A DNA stretch of 64,000 bases from Perkinsus olseni (Eukaryota > Perkinsozoa > Perkinsida > Perkinsidae), in contig JABANP010000007.1 of the NCBI GenBank assembly GCA_013115135.1, positions 1 through 64,000 on the forward strand, in the 5' to 3' direction. The notes under the pieces were generated by a model, which saw only the letters and a list, made by a program, of their open reading frames with translations, made no database searches and was not told the DNA's origin. Positions 34,955-46,272 of the stretch are shown here, in pieces. Made by a program: the position numbers and the translations under genes. Every line of letters starts with the position of its first letter. Within the stretch, counting starts at the first letter, position 1.

Positions 34955-36646
34955 CTACGATCGATCCACACTGATGGTGTGGCTCTCGGCTTGTTCTCGT
35001 AACCTCATTGCGAGCTCCTGAATACTAGCGCATGGCTCGATGTCTGAATGAGGAAACACGGCCCACCTTCCATTGCTCGTCGTCTATTGGTGCGTGTGGA
35101 GCACCCTCCCCGAAAAGCCTTCGCACCCTATACAAAGCAGGCATGCGTAAGAGGGCAACGGACAGTAGTGATACCCTGACATGACCGTCCTGTGGTAACT
35201 TCCATGCAATGGTAGTGGGGAGGCGTCCCCGAACACTGTTCGCTGAAAGGGAACCCATACCCTTCCCATCATGGAGACGGAGTCCTCACATTGTCTCCGT
35301 GCCAGCTAGATCTCCTCTCAGGGGCTTTCCTGCCCTCAGATACGAAGCATCCATGGGAAGCGATGGGGTCTGGTTCGTCAGCTCGCAGGGTTTCTGACAA
35401 ACGGGCCACTTCACAGACCTACGGCGACGGCTCACCCTTCGTTATCTGCTGGTCTTCGGACGGTGCGGAAATGGGTCTGAGATAATCAAGGCTCCAGTCA
35501 ATGAGAGAAGCATGCAGACTGACGGGTAAGTCCCCTTCTTCCACACTCTCGGAGAAGCACGCTCAGCCTCTGACACTTCTCTTCGCGGCGACGGCGCCCA
35601 TGGCCTGATCATTGAGCCTGTCTAACCAACGAGTAATCCCCAGCTTGTGCTACTTCCTGCTGAACATAGCTGGCTGATTCCCGCTACTCCCACCCCATCG
35701 CCCCCCTGCTTCAACCTTGGGTAGCCTGCTCATAACGAGATCGCCAACCACCGGATGCATAGCTGACTATCCCACTGGATCCCGTCGGCATTCTCTTCCT
35801 CTTCACCATCGCTGTCTCTTCTCCTCTTTCTTATCGAGTCCATCAGGCGACCGCGGCGCTTAGCCGACTGTTGCAGGAATTGCTCGAGCCTGCCATGAAC
35901 GGAGACGTAACCCGAAGCTCCAGGCCATTCATACTCGGCCTCCTTCTCCTTCAACTCTCTGGATCGCTCCCGGTAACACGGCGACAGATACGGCCTGCTG
36001 GGCGATGCAGCCGAGAACGAGAGGACACCCAGCGTCATGTATTCATGACCAGCTAAACACAGCGACTTCACTTTTGTGACCGCATTCCTGTGGAAGGACA
36101 GGAAGCTTCCGCTCTCACCAGGAGACCGCAGTCCTCCATTTTCGCCGTGCTCGCGTGGTACATCATGGACCTGAAGTCCCGGCAACTCCCTGCTGAACGA
36201 CAGAAACAATTGATCTGGTAGGGATGCTACTTCAGCAGTATCATCAGTTTGGGTGTGGGTCGTCGTGAGAGGACTGGGAAGTTTCATAGCCGACCTGACC
36301 GACTTCAACCATTTCGCTGTGTCCCGAAGCTTGCGCAGAGACCCCACATTCGCTTCTTCTGCGGCGGTCTACCAGCATAGTCATCCTCAGAATCGGAGAA
36401 TGCCAGAGAACCAGAGGACTGAAAGGATGCGAACCAGACCCAGTTGGGATAGATGGAGCTGATGAACAGAAAAGCCCCTGTTGGCCCCACTCACCCTCCT
36501 ATACTGACCAGCCGGCTTGGACGGGTCCGGCTGAAACAACGGAGCTTGCTAATCAAGCTGACCACATGTCTCACCTCCATTTCGATACACTCAACTCCCT
36601 CCTCATCGCTCTCCTCGTAGTACACGCGCAACGGCTGACGAGTCAT
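34955..36646 (-). CDS. Nuclear-type protein, paralogue 1 of a tandem pair
   Basis: Unrecognised family, but clearly paired with 37886-39817. Start Met at 36646 (MTRQPLRVYYEESDEE), then EGVECIEME, a splice, FSDSEDDYAGRPPQKKRMW, then a long exon (36347-35730) with ERSRELKEKEAEYEW, LEQFLQQSAKRRGRLMDSIR and a basic RKRRRDSDGEEEE signal. Later exons give TVFGDASPLPLHGSYHRTV, GEGAPHAPIDDEQWK and ELAMRLREQAESHTISVDRS with a stop at 34955. Charged repeats, acidic runs next to basic clusters and predicted coiled coil point to a nuclear protein. One junction (after HRTVMSG) does not keep phase, so this copy may be damaged or my join is wrong. Confidence 0.5.
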
Positions 36647-37885
36647 CCTTCCAGGGCTCGGGGAAGCCTGCCGAGGACATCTATAGACGATAACTGATGT
36701 TTACTGATACCTTAGGCTTAGCTCTGGCCGTCTGCGGAAGGCCGGGAGCCGGCTCAGGTGCGCTCTCCTCCGGCTCCAACATCGTGGCCTTCTTGCAAGA
36801 TATCGGATAGCTACTGCCGCTGCGACCCGTGTCCCCCTGGCATGAAAGCGGTGGTCAGATGCCGAAAGAAGAGCAGTGGTCTCACTCTGGATTCTGCTGC
36901 TAGCCTCTCCGAGTCGACACCAGGCCGAGCGCAATTCCCCTGAGACAACAGCATCGATCAAGCACAGCGGAACGCTATTACTTTTTTCGGAGTGTATAAG
37001 CCATTCCTTGGTGCCTCATAAGAGGGCAGCAGGTCTGCCGCAGCAGCGCTCGCACGCGCATCGCTCTCGTGCCATGGGCTTGCCGGGCTGCGCCGATAAG
37101 TCGTGGTAGTCGTTACACGGGAACGCACAGGTGACGCGTAACGGACCACTCGCCTAAGCATCGAACCATATCACCACTGCCGACCAACAAGAGTTGTCAC
37201 CTCGAGACCACCCTCCCAGGTGAGCCATGAACAACACTGCTGTGATGTCGACGTGTTGGAGAGCAGTTTATGGCGGAGTTATTACACTGACGACGATTTG
37301 CGAGGAAAAATTGGGAAAGGCCGTTCTACCATATTTGACGGTACCCCATCCGTATGGCTGCTGCACACTGGAGACACGTAACGAGTGACAGTCGTATTTA
37401 CAACCGGGCTGAACCTAAGGCAGCAGCTCACCATCGACAGCATCTCATCACCTCACCACATGGGGGCTCTGAACAGTAGTGGTCCGTACGTAGGGGAGAG
37501 CTGTAGGGACTGCTAGCGTGGTAACATGCAGGCCTAGAGAACGCGTCTACCGACAATACAGTCGAAAGACACACAGTATTACTCATCATACTCAACCTCT
37601 TCTCGAACCACCTCCCACACTCCTTCGGATGGTGAGCCGTTGACAGACATGCACTTAACGGTTATAGGACGTTGCCGAGCTGCTGCCAGCATCCAATTGA
37701 CCACCTCACTCACAACACAACGATCCTCTCGTGGAGCACTCAGAAGCACGCTATAAGGTGCTGCACTTCCACAGAAGTGTCAGCGCTACACTAGGCAGTT
37801 GTCAACCAAGGCATGCACTTTGGGTACCACACCCAGTCGAGCAGTAGTTCTCAGAGAGCTGTCTCTGGAACCGGCAACTCGCTAA
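36647..37885. other. Intergenic stretch between the paralogues
   Basis: About 1.2 kb with no consistent frame on either strand and no recognised domain. Short open pieces at 36,700-37,100 have no splice pattern. Confidence 0.4.
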
Positions 37886-39817
37886 TTAACCCGAGGGGGA
37901 GCGGTCGGCGATGATGGCGTAGACGTCCGACTTTTGCCTCAGTCTCTCAGCCAACGCCTGCACACTACCATCACATTCAGCAACGGCAGGCAAAGGTCAG
38001 CAAGCCGTGCCGCGCTCACCTTCCACTGCTCGTCGTCTATAGGGGCGTAAGTTCCGCCCTCGCCAAGCAACTTGTTCGCCCTGAATAATCACCGAAGTAA
38101 AGCCTCGTACCCAGGCTTACTCAAGGACCACCGCTTCCTCTCGGCACCGAGCCTTACTTAGGAACCACAGTCCTATGGTAACTCCCGTGCAACGGCAGCG
38201 GCGTCACATCACCGAAGACGGTACGCTGAGAGGCAAACGTCTCAGCTCCCATCATCCATCGTGTGGCTGCTCACATTGGGATCTCCATGCCAGCTGGAGC
38301 GCCGCCTTGGCCTGCTACTCGGCTTACCCTCCGATACGAAGACACCATGAGCCGCAGAGGCTGGCGGTGACACAGGCGGAGGACCTGATCGATACATGTC
38401 GTCCTGGCTCTCCTAGGAGTTCTACTGTCTTCAGCTTCCTCCCTGCTCACTGGTTCGGCCAACCTAAAAGCAAGAGTGATCGACTTGTACTTCGACCAGG
38501 AACTATACGCTTCGGCATGCCATCTGTTGACCTTCTGCGGCAACGAAACAGCGCTCCTCGCATCCCACTGTCGAGGACCGCCGTAGTCCCTAGCAGGCCA
38601 GAAGACCAACGCAAGGCTAGAGCTCGGACTACCTCTCTCTGATGCTACTTCTCCTCGCCCATCTCCCTCCGCCGACCCCATCGGTAATCTGCCAACATCA
38701 GCAGATCTCAGAATCCCTCACACACAGACCTACTCCAAGCCCTCTGATGGGGGCGGTGACCTCATCCTCGGACTCATCCTCCCTCTTCCGCTTCCGAATC
38801 GAGTCCATCAGCCTCGCCCTTCGTCGTGCCGACTCTTGCAGGAACTTCTCCAGCCTAAGTTGCGGCTTCCTAGTCAGCAAAAAAGAGCACCCGAGAGCGT
38901 TTACTTGGGCCTCCTTCTGTTTCAGCTCCTGTGCTCGATCAGCGTAGGAAGGGGAAGTGAGGCCCGGCAGCATGCTGCGACTCCTCGCCAAGCAGTCGCA
39001 CGAGTGCCTCATCATGGACGCAAAATCGGGCCGGCCTGTCAAGACATCGCAGAGCCTCACACCAATCCGACGCCATCAGCACCAACCTGGAGTCGCTGTC
39101 ATGTAGTCCAAGCGCCCCATTCCATGTCCAGCGGGGAGGCAATCCTGACAACACGATCGTGCCCATTACTATCGTGAAATTCTGTCGGGCACCATTACTG
39201 TCAGCGCATTCTCCGTCTGGGTACCAGCAGTTGCCACAGGCGTCCGGCACGCCTTCGGTTGCCTAAGTCGAACACTCAACGGCACAAGTAGCAGTGTCAA
39301 CCCACCTATCCACGGAAGTCCGCTTTTTCCGTGGCGGGGACGTCGCCGAGTCGTCAGAATCCGACAGCAGGAGCAACTCCTCCGAAGACTGCAACGGAAG
39401 CGGTGGACACTGGCCGAGGCCATCAAGGTGAAAGACCTACCCTCTTGAGCCGGGGAGGGTGCAGAGGGTTCGACTGAGAAAAAATATCATACGAGTTACC
39501 TCCCTCCAGGCGAGCCCACCTCCATTTCTATGCTCTCGCCTTCTTCGCCGGGCTGCCCCATAGCTCCCACTGCATCCTCGACACACCGTCGTGCTGCTGC
39601 CGGTGACGACCCCTGCGCAACGCTGAGTGCTGCATCGTAGGGTCGGTCGCAAGGAGGAGCCCACCCGAGGCGACGCCCGGACCGTGTACGGTAGTGGTGC
39701 CGGAGACTCCGGCGGGTCAACCCTTGGATACTCCAGTCTGTTGTCATCGAGTGCCTGCCGCGTGCACGTCCCCCAACTCAGCCGACTGGCATTAGGCTCC
39801 TCCTGTGGCTGGGTCAT
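37886..39817 (-). CDS. Nuclear-type protein, paralogue 2 of a tandem pair
   Basis: Same block order as 34955-36646: GEEGESIEME, LSDSDDSATSPPRKKRTSV, DRAQELKQKEAQVN, LEKFLQESARRRARLMDSIR, RKRKREDESEDE, TVFGDVTPLPLHGSYHRTV, LGEGGTYAPIDDEQWK, ALAERLRQKSDVYAIIADRS and stop at 37886. In this copy the junction after HRTVVPK splices in phase with a GTAAGG donor, so it is probably the working copy. The N-terminus, from a Met at 39817 (MTQPQEEPNASRL), is longer than in paralogue 1. The IDDEQWK and HGSYHRTV blocks are the best-kept and may mark the functional C-terminal domain, which I cannot name. Confidence 0.55.
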
Positions 39818-39985
39818 CAGAAGCGTATTGGTGCGGCTTTTGAAGGCCACATCTGAAGAGCACAACACTAACCTTCACGAGCCCCTCAAAACGATCCACC
39901 TTCTTCTGTGTTGAGGTCTAGTGCATACCGCTTGGATTCAGCAGGCATGCTCGAGGGCACCTCCTGCCTCATGGGACTAGCTGAT

Positions 39986-41493
39986 CTACAGTATCGCGTC
40001 GTCGTGGTGATACGTGAAGGCACCGGCGACGTGTAACGAATTATACGCCTGAATCAATAGCAGCAGCTGCAGCCGTCCAAAGCAGTTGGCGAACAAGCAA
40101 TACCGACCTCGACACGACTCGCCCAGGCGAAGCTTGCGACACCCTCGAAGACGGCGACAGCGCTCCAACCGCACTCAGAGACCGCGCCGGCTAGAGAAGC
40201 ATTTGAGGGCAGCAAAACACTAATGTTGTCGTACCGTGAGACCAGTAGCTCCGGGGAGGGGCGAAGAGAACTGCCTCGTAACCGCTGCGCTGGCTGATCG
40301 GATCTGAGCAATGGCGGACGGTAGCCAGAACACCAGAGGGAACCTGCTCACCTGATAAGGGCTGATGGCGCGGGCTGCAGAGCAGGGAGAAGGAGCTGTC
40401 GGGGTCATCCGCCTCTGAGTGAAAGTGACTACGCGACTACCCGGCGGAAGTCATTTGCGCTCACCAATAGCGGACTTACAGCCCTCCCCTGTATATAGGG
40501 CGACAAGGGCACTTGTGATAAGGGGCTCGGCGGATAAGCGTTCAACCTGAAGAAGATGCGAACCTGCGGCAGCAGCTCGAAACCAGACGGCCAAGCACCT
40601 CTTGTTGGCGCTACTTCTCCCACGAACGCTCCAGGTGTTGGATACATCGGACTCGTTCTCGTCATCAGCCTAGCAACAGCATGCAATGCGATGCGGAGAA
40701 CGCCAAACGCACCAGCGGCTCACATAACGGAAGACACCATCTCCCGTACTGCTGCCCGCAGCTTCAGCCGAAGGATCTTGTCGAACCGATGAACGGCCGC
40801 CAGGCTGAACAAATGGTGCCCGCTGACGACCCCACCCTGCCTCACCTCAACAGCCCCTTCTAGAGAGAACGGTTTGATATCTACCTCTGATAGCACTTCT
40901 TGCGAATTAGGATAGTAGCACCTGAAGACGCGGAAGAACACAGGCAGTCCTACGGAAGACAGCTCCCTACACTTCTGGCCGGTGCCGCGAGCCTCGGTGT
41001 CTGTAGCTCTTAACGGACCTCACTTCGCCCTCGCTCGCTACAGAGCCAGCCGACGTTCGATTCGCACGTAACTGAGGGCAGGCCAATGGACTAGCGATTC
41101 AACAGCCACGCAACGCCCTCGGAGCACCGCAACATTTTCATGGGACGTCTTCACTCGGGGGTTGGGCGTAGCTGACATGAACAACAATAAGGGAGAACTC
41201 AACTACACCAGGCCTTCAACACTACAAGGGCGTTGATACGACTCTCCGCACACCCCGGGCGCATCGGCTCCGGTGAAACGGTCGGCGCGCCGGGCACGCG
41301 CGTTAACCAAGGACCGAGGAAGTCGATCAAAGCAATGCCTTGCTGTAAACAGCAGCAGCAGCAGGCCGAAAAGAAGAAGGGCGGGGAGAATTCTCGGGTT
41401 TCTCAGTAGACCGATGTTGAAACTGAGGATCGATTCTAGTTCATTTTTACGCATTTGAAGAGGTCCCGGGCCCCGGGGACCAATCCTGACCAT
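39986..41493 (-). CDS. Predicted type II membrane protein, unknown family
   Basis: The first exon (41493-41203) has one strong membrane helix, ILPALLLFGLLLLLFTARHC, about 30 residues in, with basic residues on both sides: a signal-anchor layout. Later exons join in phase through introns of 41-60 nt: GLPVFFRVFRCYYPN, ADDENESDVSNTWSVR, CLAVWFRAAAAGSHLLQ, EADDPDSSFSLLCSPRHQPL, AVLFAPPRSYWSH, AVSECGWSAVAVFEG and AYNSLHVAGAFTYHHDDAIL with a stop at 39986. Golgi glycosyltransferases share this topology, but no catalytic motif was recognised. The join between the first and second exons is unproven. Confidence 0.45.
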
Positions 41494-42963
41494 TAAGATC
41501 TATTCACCACCCTCAGCACTGAGTTGAAGAATCTTTCCTGTACTTGTTCGAGTGTTGTCCTAACCACCAGCGTGACATGCGGTAACGTTGAAGAGCAGAT
41601 CCCCTCCAACGACTCGGGCGATCACTCCCAAGTTAATTGACAGGCTGTTTGTTGTTCTCTGAACTCAACACTTAAGAACACAGAGCCGGAGCAACCTCAA
41701 GCTACCAGGCGAGTCTACAACATACGCAGGGTAACTACAGGCAGCCCGCTGTAGTAGGGAAGACATGAAAGACAACTAGTGCTTTGCTCAACTACCGACG
41801 GCAGCATCGCCTCCTGGTTTGCCCGACGACCCGATCATACGATCGGACCACGCCTTTGTGAACGGCCCATGTAAGATTGGACGAACGTCGGTGACCGCGA
41901 GTCATCGAAAAAAGGCGCTTGTAGCAAAACAGCCGAACCCATTTAGTGGGGTGGATGATGCTGACTACCGTCGAGGTGAACCAATACGCTGCGATGGGCT
42001 GCTGTCTACGACCAGGAGCACCACTGACCGAAAACTGAGTGAACTCGGAGTGGGCGGACACAGCAGAGAACGACGACCACCCAACGGCTTCCATACTGAA
42101 ACAGCGCGGGCACTACAGAATAGAGGGAATTCCGACCAAGTGACAACAACAACTGCCACGAGCAGCAGCAGCGGCAACCGCAACCTCTCTGGGACTGATA
42201 CACCGGACATGGGCAGTGCCATAGAGCTTTGACAAGAAGACGGTAGCAGAAAATGTTATCTGAGGCGATTATAGGGCAAGACAGCCCTCCCGTAGTAAAG
42301 ATGATGTCAGCTTTCAACGAAAAAATGAACTGTCACTGCTGATGGCAACAGCAGCAGTCACCACCATGATGATGAGTAAGACAGTTCAACGACCAACAGC
42401 CTCAGTAGCCTGCACGTCAGCGAGGGGACCACTCCTCGCGACGCAAGCTTGTTTACAAGTGTTATAATATTAAAATCTACCGCTGTCTTTCATATCAAAA
42501 TAATAATGAAAGGGTGAAAATGATCCACCTGAACATAACGATGGAAGTAATGATAGTAATAACGATTAGGCGTGGTAGAACTACCACAGACCACCGTGGT
42601 CCCGAGCTACCTCGTCTATGGCTTGCTGCTTTGTAGACTCGCTACACTGACGATAAAGACTACAACCATAACGACACTGACAACAATAATAATAATAGCA
42701 ATAATAATAATCGCAGATAAGATGATCAATGATATGCAATTGTAACAGGACTGATATGCAACGCATAGCACCGCATGTCAACGTGCTGCCCTGTGTCCTC
42801 ACCGACGGACAACAGGACAACAGAGTTTTATTATTAATAATAATATAGCCGCAGCGTCATCGCGCTTTTAGCGGGATGAAACAGAAAGTTAACGGAATTC
42901 TCATGCTTTGAGCACGGAGATAACGGAATAGTATACCGAGGAGGCACCCGGGGCCATGAACCC
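41494..42963. other. Intergenic region with AT-rich microsatellites
   Basis: No gene was recognised. A plus frame at 41819-42232 (137 codons) has Ser/Thr runs but no domain. An imperfect (AAT)n tract lies at 42684-42715 and a TTATTAATAATAATA run at 42828-42846, within a drop in GC content. Confidence 0.5.
42684..42715. repeat. (AAT)n microsatellite
   Basis: Imperfect trinucleotide tract, AATAATAATAATAGC followed by AATAATAATAATCG. Confidence 0.85.
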
Positions 42964-44428
42964 TCAACGCCTTGTGAACTTGGCTGCCTTCACCGGGCCC
43001 TTGGTAGGTCTGTTCAAAACTGAAGCTCTGCCGCTTCCCAGCCGTCGATCACTCGGACCGGTCGGAGAGGACTTCCATGAGGATACACTCCGATTGGATC
43101 CCCGGCGGGACGCAGCAACAGCAGTCGGCGCACTGTCAACACGTCTACGACGGTAGGGCTTGAGAGAGACAGAAGAGCCGTCTATTTGCACGCCGACAGC
43201 TCCAAGTTGTGGCGAGAAATAGTACTTCTCCAGGAGGGCGACAACAGCGTCCGCGGAATTGAGGGTGACGAACGCGTAGCGACTGCAAGCCTCATCTGCG
43301 CTCAGAATAGCGCAGTCGACCACCTGTACACCGGCAGGTAGGTATGGAGCCAAGCCCTCGGACAGGTTGGCCTTGGAGAAATTAGGCCTCTCGTCTTCAC
43401 TCGGCAAGCCACCGAGAAAGAACTTGCACGAGTCTGGCTCGTGATGGTCCTTTGACCTGATAGATTCATTCTCGCGGCCACTGTCTTTCTGTCTACGATG
43501 ATGTTGCGGCGGCAGCAGCCCCGACGACGCTCCGCGGCCTCCCCTGCTCCCCGGCCCGCCGCCAGCCATAGAAGACCTGCTGCCTGGCGAACCGTCACGC
43601 AGAACCGCGTCCAGGGTAACCTCCTTGCCGTCAGAATTGAAGGCCAGAGGACGGAAGAAGGGGAGGCAGATCATGATTCGCCGAGTGCTGCGCGTGCCTG
43701 ACGTTATCGAGGAAGCCCTGAATACGAGCCCAACTGGTTTGACAGATTTTCCCAGAACCATTGGAGAAAGGCAGCTTGAGTCCGTGGAACATGGCGTTAA
43801 AAGCCTTGGCCACCGTATACGTCTTGAAATTGATAAAGCCGTATCCCAGGCAAGAGTAGTCACGGAAATCTGCGGGCAAGTAGACGAAATCGTAGTGAAC
43901 GCCGGGTTCGAAGCCTTTGCCGCGCAGAACTTCGCAGAAATCCTTGCTGGAGTAGCGACTGGGTATGTTACGCAGCATAACAGTAGTGAGACGAGCCGTG
44001 GTTGCAGTGCTGCCGTCGTCGTCATCTCCCTCGACCTCACTGCTCGTGGTAGCGACATCAACATTGGCAGCCACTCCGCAAGACGACTCAACCACGGCTG
44101 TACAGTCGGGTTCGGGAAAAGACAAATCGTCTAAACATTCGTCGTCCACCTGATCGCCGTCTCGACTGAACCCCGGCGGCAAGCTACTATAGCGCCGCTT
44201 AGCAGAAGACCTAGAAGCTGGACAAGTATGCCGACAGCATGCGCTGAGGCCGTTTTGGTCTCCGTCATACTGCGGTTGGTCCATCGTCGAACGAGGCGAG
44301 CTGCTGCTGCTCAGCGAACAGGCCGTGAAGTCAAACTCGAAGAACTTAGGGAAGGTATTCACGTAGCGGACGAGAACGCATTGGTCTGGAGGAAAGCGAT
44401 GGACGGGAAGGAGTGTAATAGAAGACAT
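42964..44428 (-). CDS. Mei2-like RNA-binding protein
   Basis: The first large exon has an acidic N-terminus followed by TTVMLRNIPSRYSSKDFC, YDFVYLPADFRD, LGYGFINFKTYTVAKAFNA and CQTSWARIQG. This is the special Mei2-type RRM (pfam RRM_2), marked by M-L/I-R-N-I-P, YDFxYLPxDF and ARIQG. After an intron of about 80 nt with a pyrimidine-rich end, a Gly/Ser/Arg-rich linker leads to a second, more ordinary RRM-like fold (CKFFLGGLPSEDERPNFSKA, YAFVTLNSADAVVALLEKYY) and a basic tail ending AAKFTRR. Mei2 proteins drive meiosis in fission yeast and act in plant development; here a life-cycle role is only inferred. In other Mei2 proteins the special RRM is C-terminal, whereas here it comes first. Confidence 0.82.
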
Positions 44429-44777
44429 CTGGCGATGGTTCTAATAACAGTGGTCGACAACTGACGACAAAGAAACACACTTCGGCTTGGATTGACTCAG
44501 CCGTTTCACAACTCAGCACAGGCGGTAGGTCAGTCTAAATAACAGCGGTGGCTCCACTTAGAGTCCAGTGCCGTGCCAAGTCATGCGGCATTAGGGCAGT
44601 TCGCCAAGGCCTCGCTTTTGCTCGAGAAGGAGCCTCGGCTCTCCTGGTCTTATACTGAGATAACAACGACGAAAGTCCCGAAAGCGTTTATGAGTCGCCG
44701 ACCTACACGAGGTACTCTCCTTGTAGAGGGAGGCCCTTCGTCGAAGCTAGTTACTTCCGATGGGAGTGCGCCCCCAC

Positions 44778-46100
44778 CTAGCAACAGGGAGCAACTGCAT
44801 CCAACAAGTGTCGTGGAGGTGAGAATCGCCCACCGGTATCCGTCGCTTCATTCCAGCTTCGCTGCGAGTCACTGATCTGGGAGGACAGCCTTCCGAGCGA
44901 GGAGCGGAAGAGACAGCACTGACCTTGGACCGTGCCGCTATTCTCTGGCTGGACTTGGACTGTCTCTCAGGCACTCTATATTGGTCCTTCCAGCTGAGAC
45001 CAATTGTTCTATCAACAACTCCACCGCTCCCTCGGGGCTCACCGCTCGTGGACCAGCACCACCGCCCAGACCAGAAAGCCGAGGCCCAAGCCGATGAGAA
45101 GGCAATGCAACAGCAGAGTGCCGAAACTCGTACCGGACCTGATAGGGGAGCCGCGTGATCAACCCCAGAACCCCCACTGAGCTATCGCCCTACTCCGTCA
45201 CGCTAGGCTGGGCAGAAGTTGTCGCCACAGTCGGGACCGGGGCCACCGTACTCTGCGCCGCCACAGTGGAGGGTGGGGCTGTCGCAAGGGAAGGTGATGT
45301 CCGAGGGGCCCGGGCTGAGGCCGCTGGTGATTCTGAACAGCAGAGCAAGCAGGCGTCGCGTACTGCTCATGGTCATAGCGGCTCCGCAACGACGGTCAAA
45401 CGTACGGCCCAGCGACCGGCGAATGCATCCACTGAGTTCAATCTCTCACCTTGCTTCACGTCAGCGGAAGTCGTTCGAGCGGCCGAGGGGGTCGGAGCAG
45501 CACTGACCGTCACCGGAGCGTCGGTTGACGCCGGCGCAACAGTAGAGGCTCCAGCTGTTGACGCTAGCGTCGACGTCACGCTCGGCTGTACTGTCGGAGC
45601 TGCTGCTGTCGGCGTGGGGTCGCCTGAGAAGGGTGCGTTCCCGTCCCGCAGAGCCTAGACCGCTGGAAGCGTTTGTAATCACATCACACGGTGTGAGAGT
45701 ATAAGTTAAAGGTTGTACAACAGGGGAGGAGCCACAGTTCTCTTCAGTGCTGCCCAGTATAGCTCCTTGTCTCCGACATGAACCACCCTCTCTGCTATAA
45801 CCCAAGTCGGGCTCAACATCGCTGCCCTGGAGTCATTGAACAACTAAATACTAATGCGACCAGGCAACTCCTTGTCATTTCCCTTCCTCGATAAACGGCG
45901 ATGCCAAGGAGGGCCCTCCAATGCGCAGCTTGCACGACACTCCGGCGAATTCACGGGGACGGTGCACGCGTGCCCACGCTAGTCGTACTCAGGACGCTGT
46001 CCAAACTGAGAGTCCTTCTCAACATATGCTCGGCCACCGAGGTTCCTGCTATGATCTGAGACGCCAGGAGCGCCGCCGCCGCCAGCCGGGTCTTTGCCAT
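44778..46100 (-). CDS. Mucin-like type I membrane protein
   Basis: Six to seven exons join in phase. MAKTRLAAAALLASQIIAG is a clear signal peptide. A small Cys-bearing region follows (GGSCRRQGAILG, EENCGSSPVV, LTPCDVITNASSG), then about 90 residues of Ser/Thr/Ala/Pro/Val with short repeats (PTPTAAAPTVQPSVTST, APASTDAPVTVSAAPTP, VAPVPTVATTSAQPSVT), the pattern of heavily O-glycosylated mucin stalks. A 55-nt intron hides an apparent stop and leads to a membrane helix (LLLHCLLIGLGLGFLVWAVV) and a basic cytoplasmic tail (HERWKDQYRVPERQSKSSQR) ending TDTVAPCC and stop at 44778. The unspliced frames look like random ORFs, so this gene is easy to miss. No homologue was recognised; a surface or adhesion role is inferred from architecture. 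Confidence 0.65.
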
Positions 46101-46272
46101 AAGTAGAGTAAAGGAAGCAAAGTAAAAGGTAATAGCTGCGAGAGAGCCCGCACGAGAAGCACCAGTCTCGCTTCGCCTTCCGTCAGGAGAAGCATGACGC
46201 GAACGAACAGCAGCACAGGTCATGAACGCAGAGGAATGGCCAATGGGATTGAAATATGAATTGACTCTGAGC

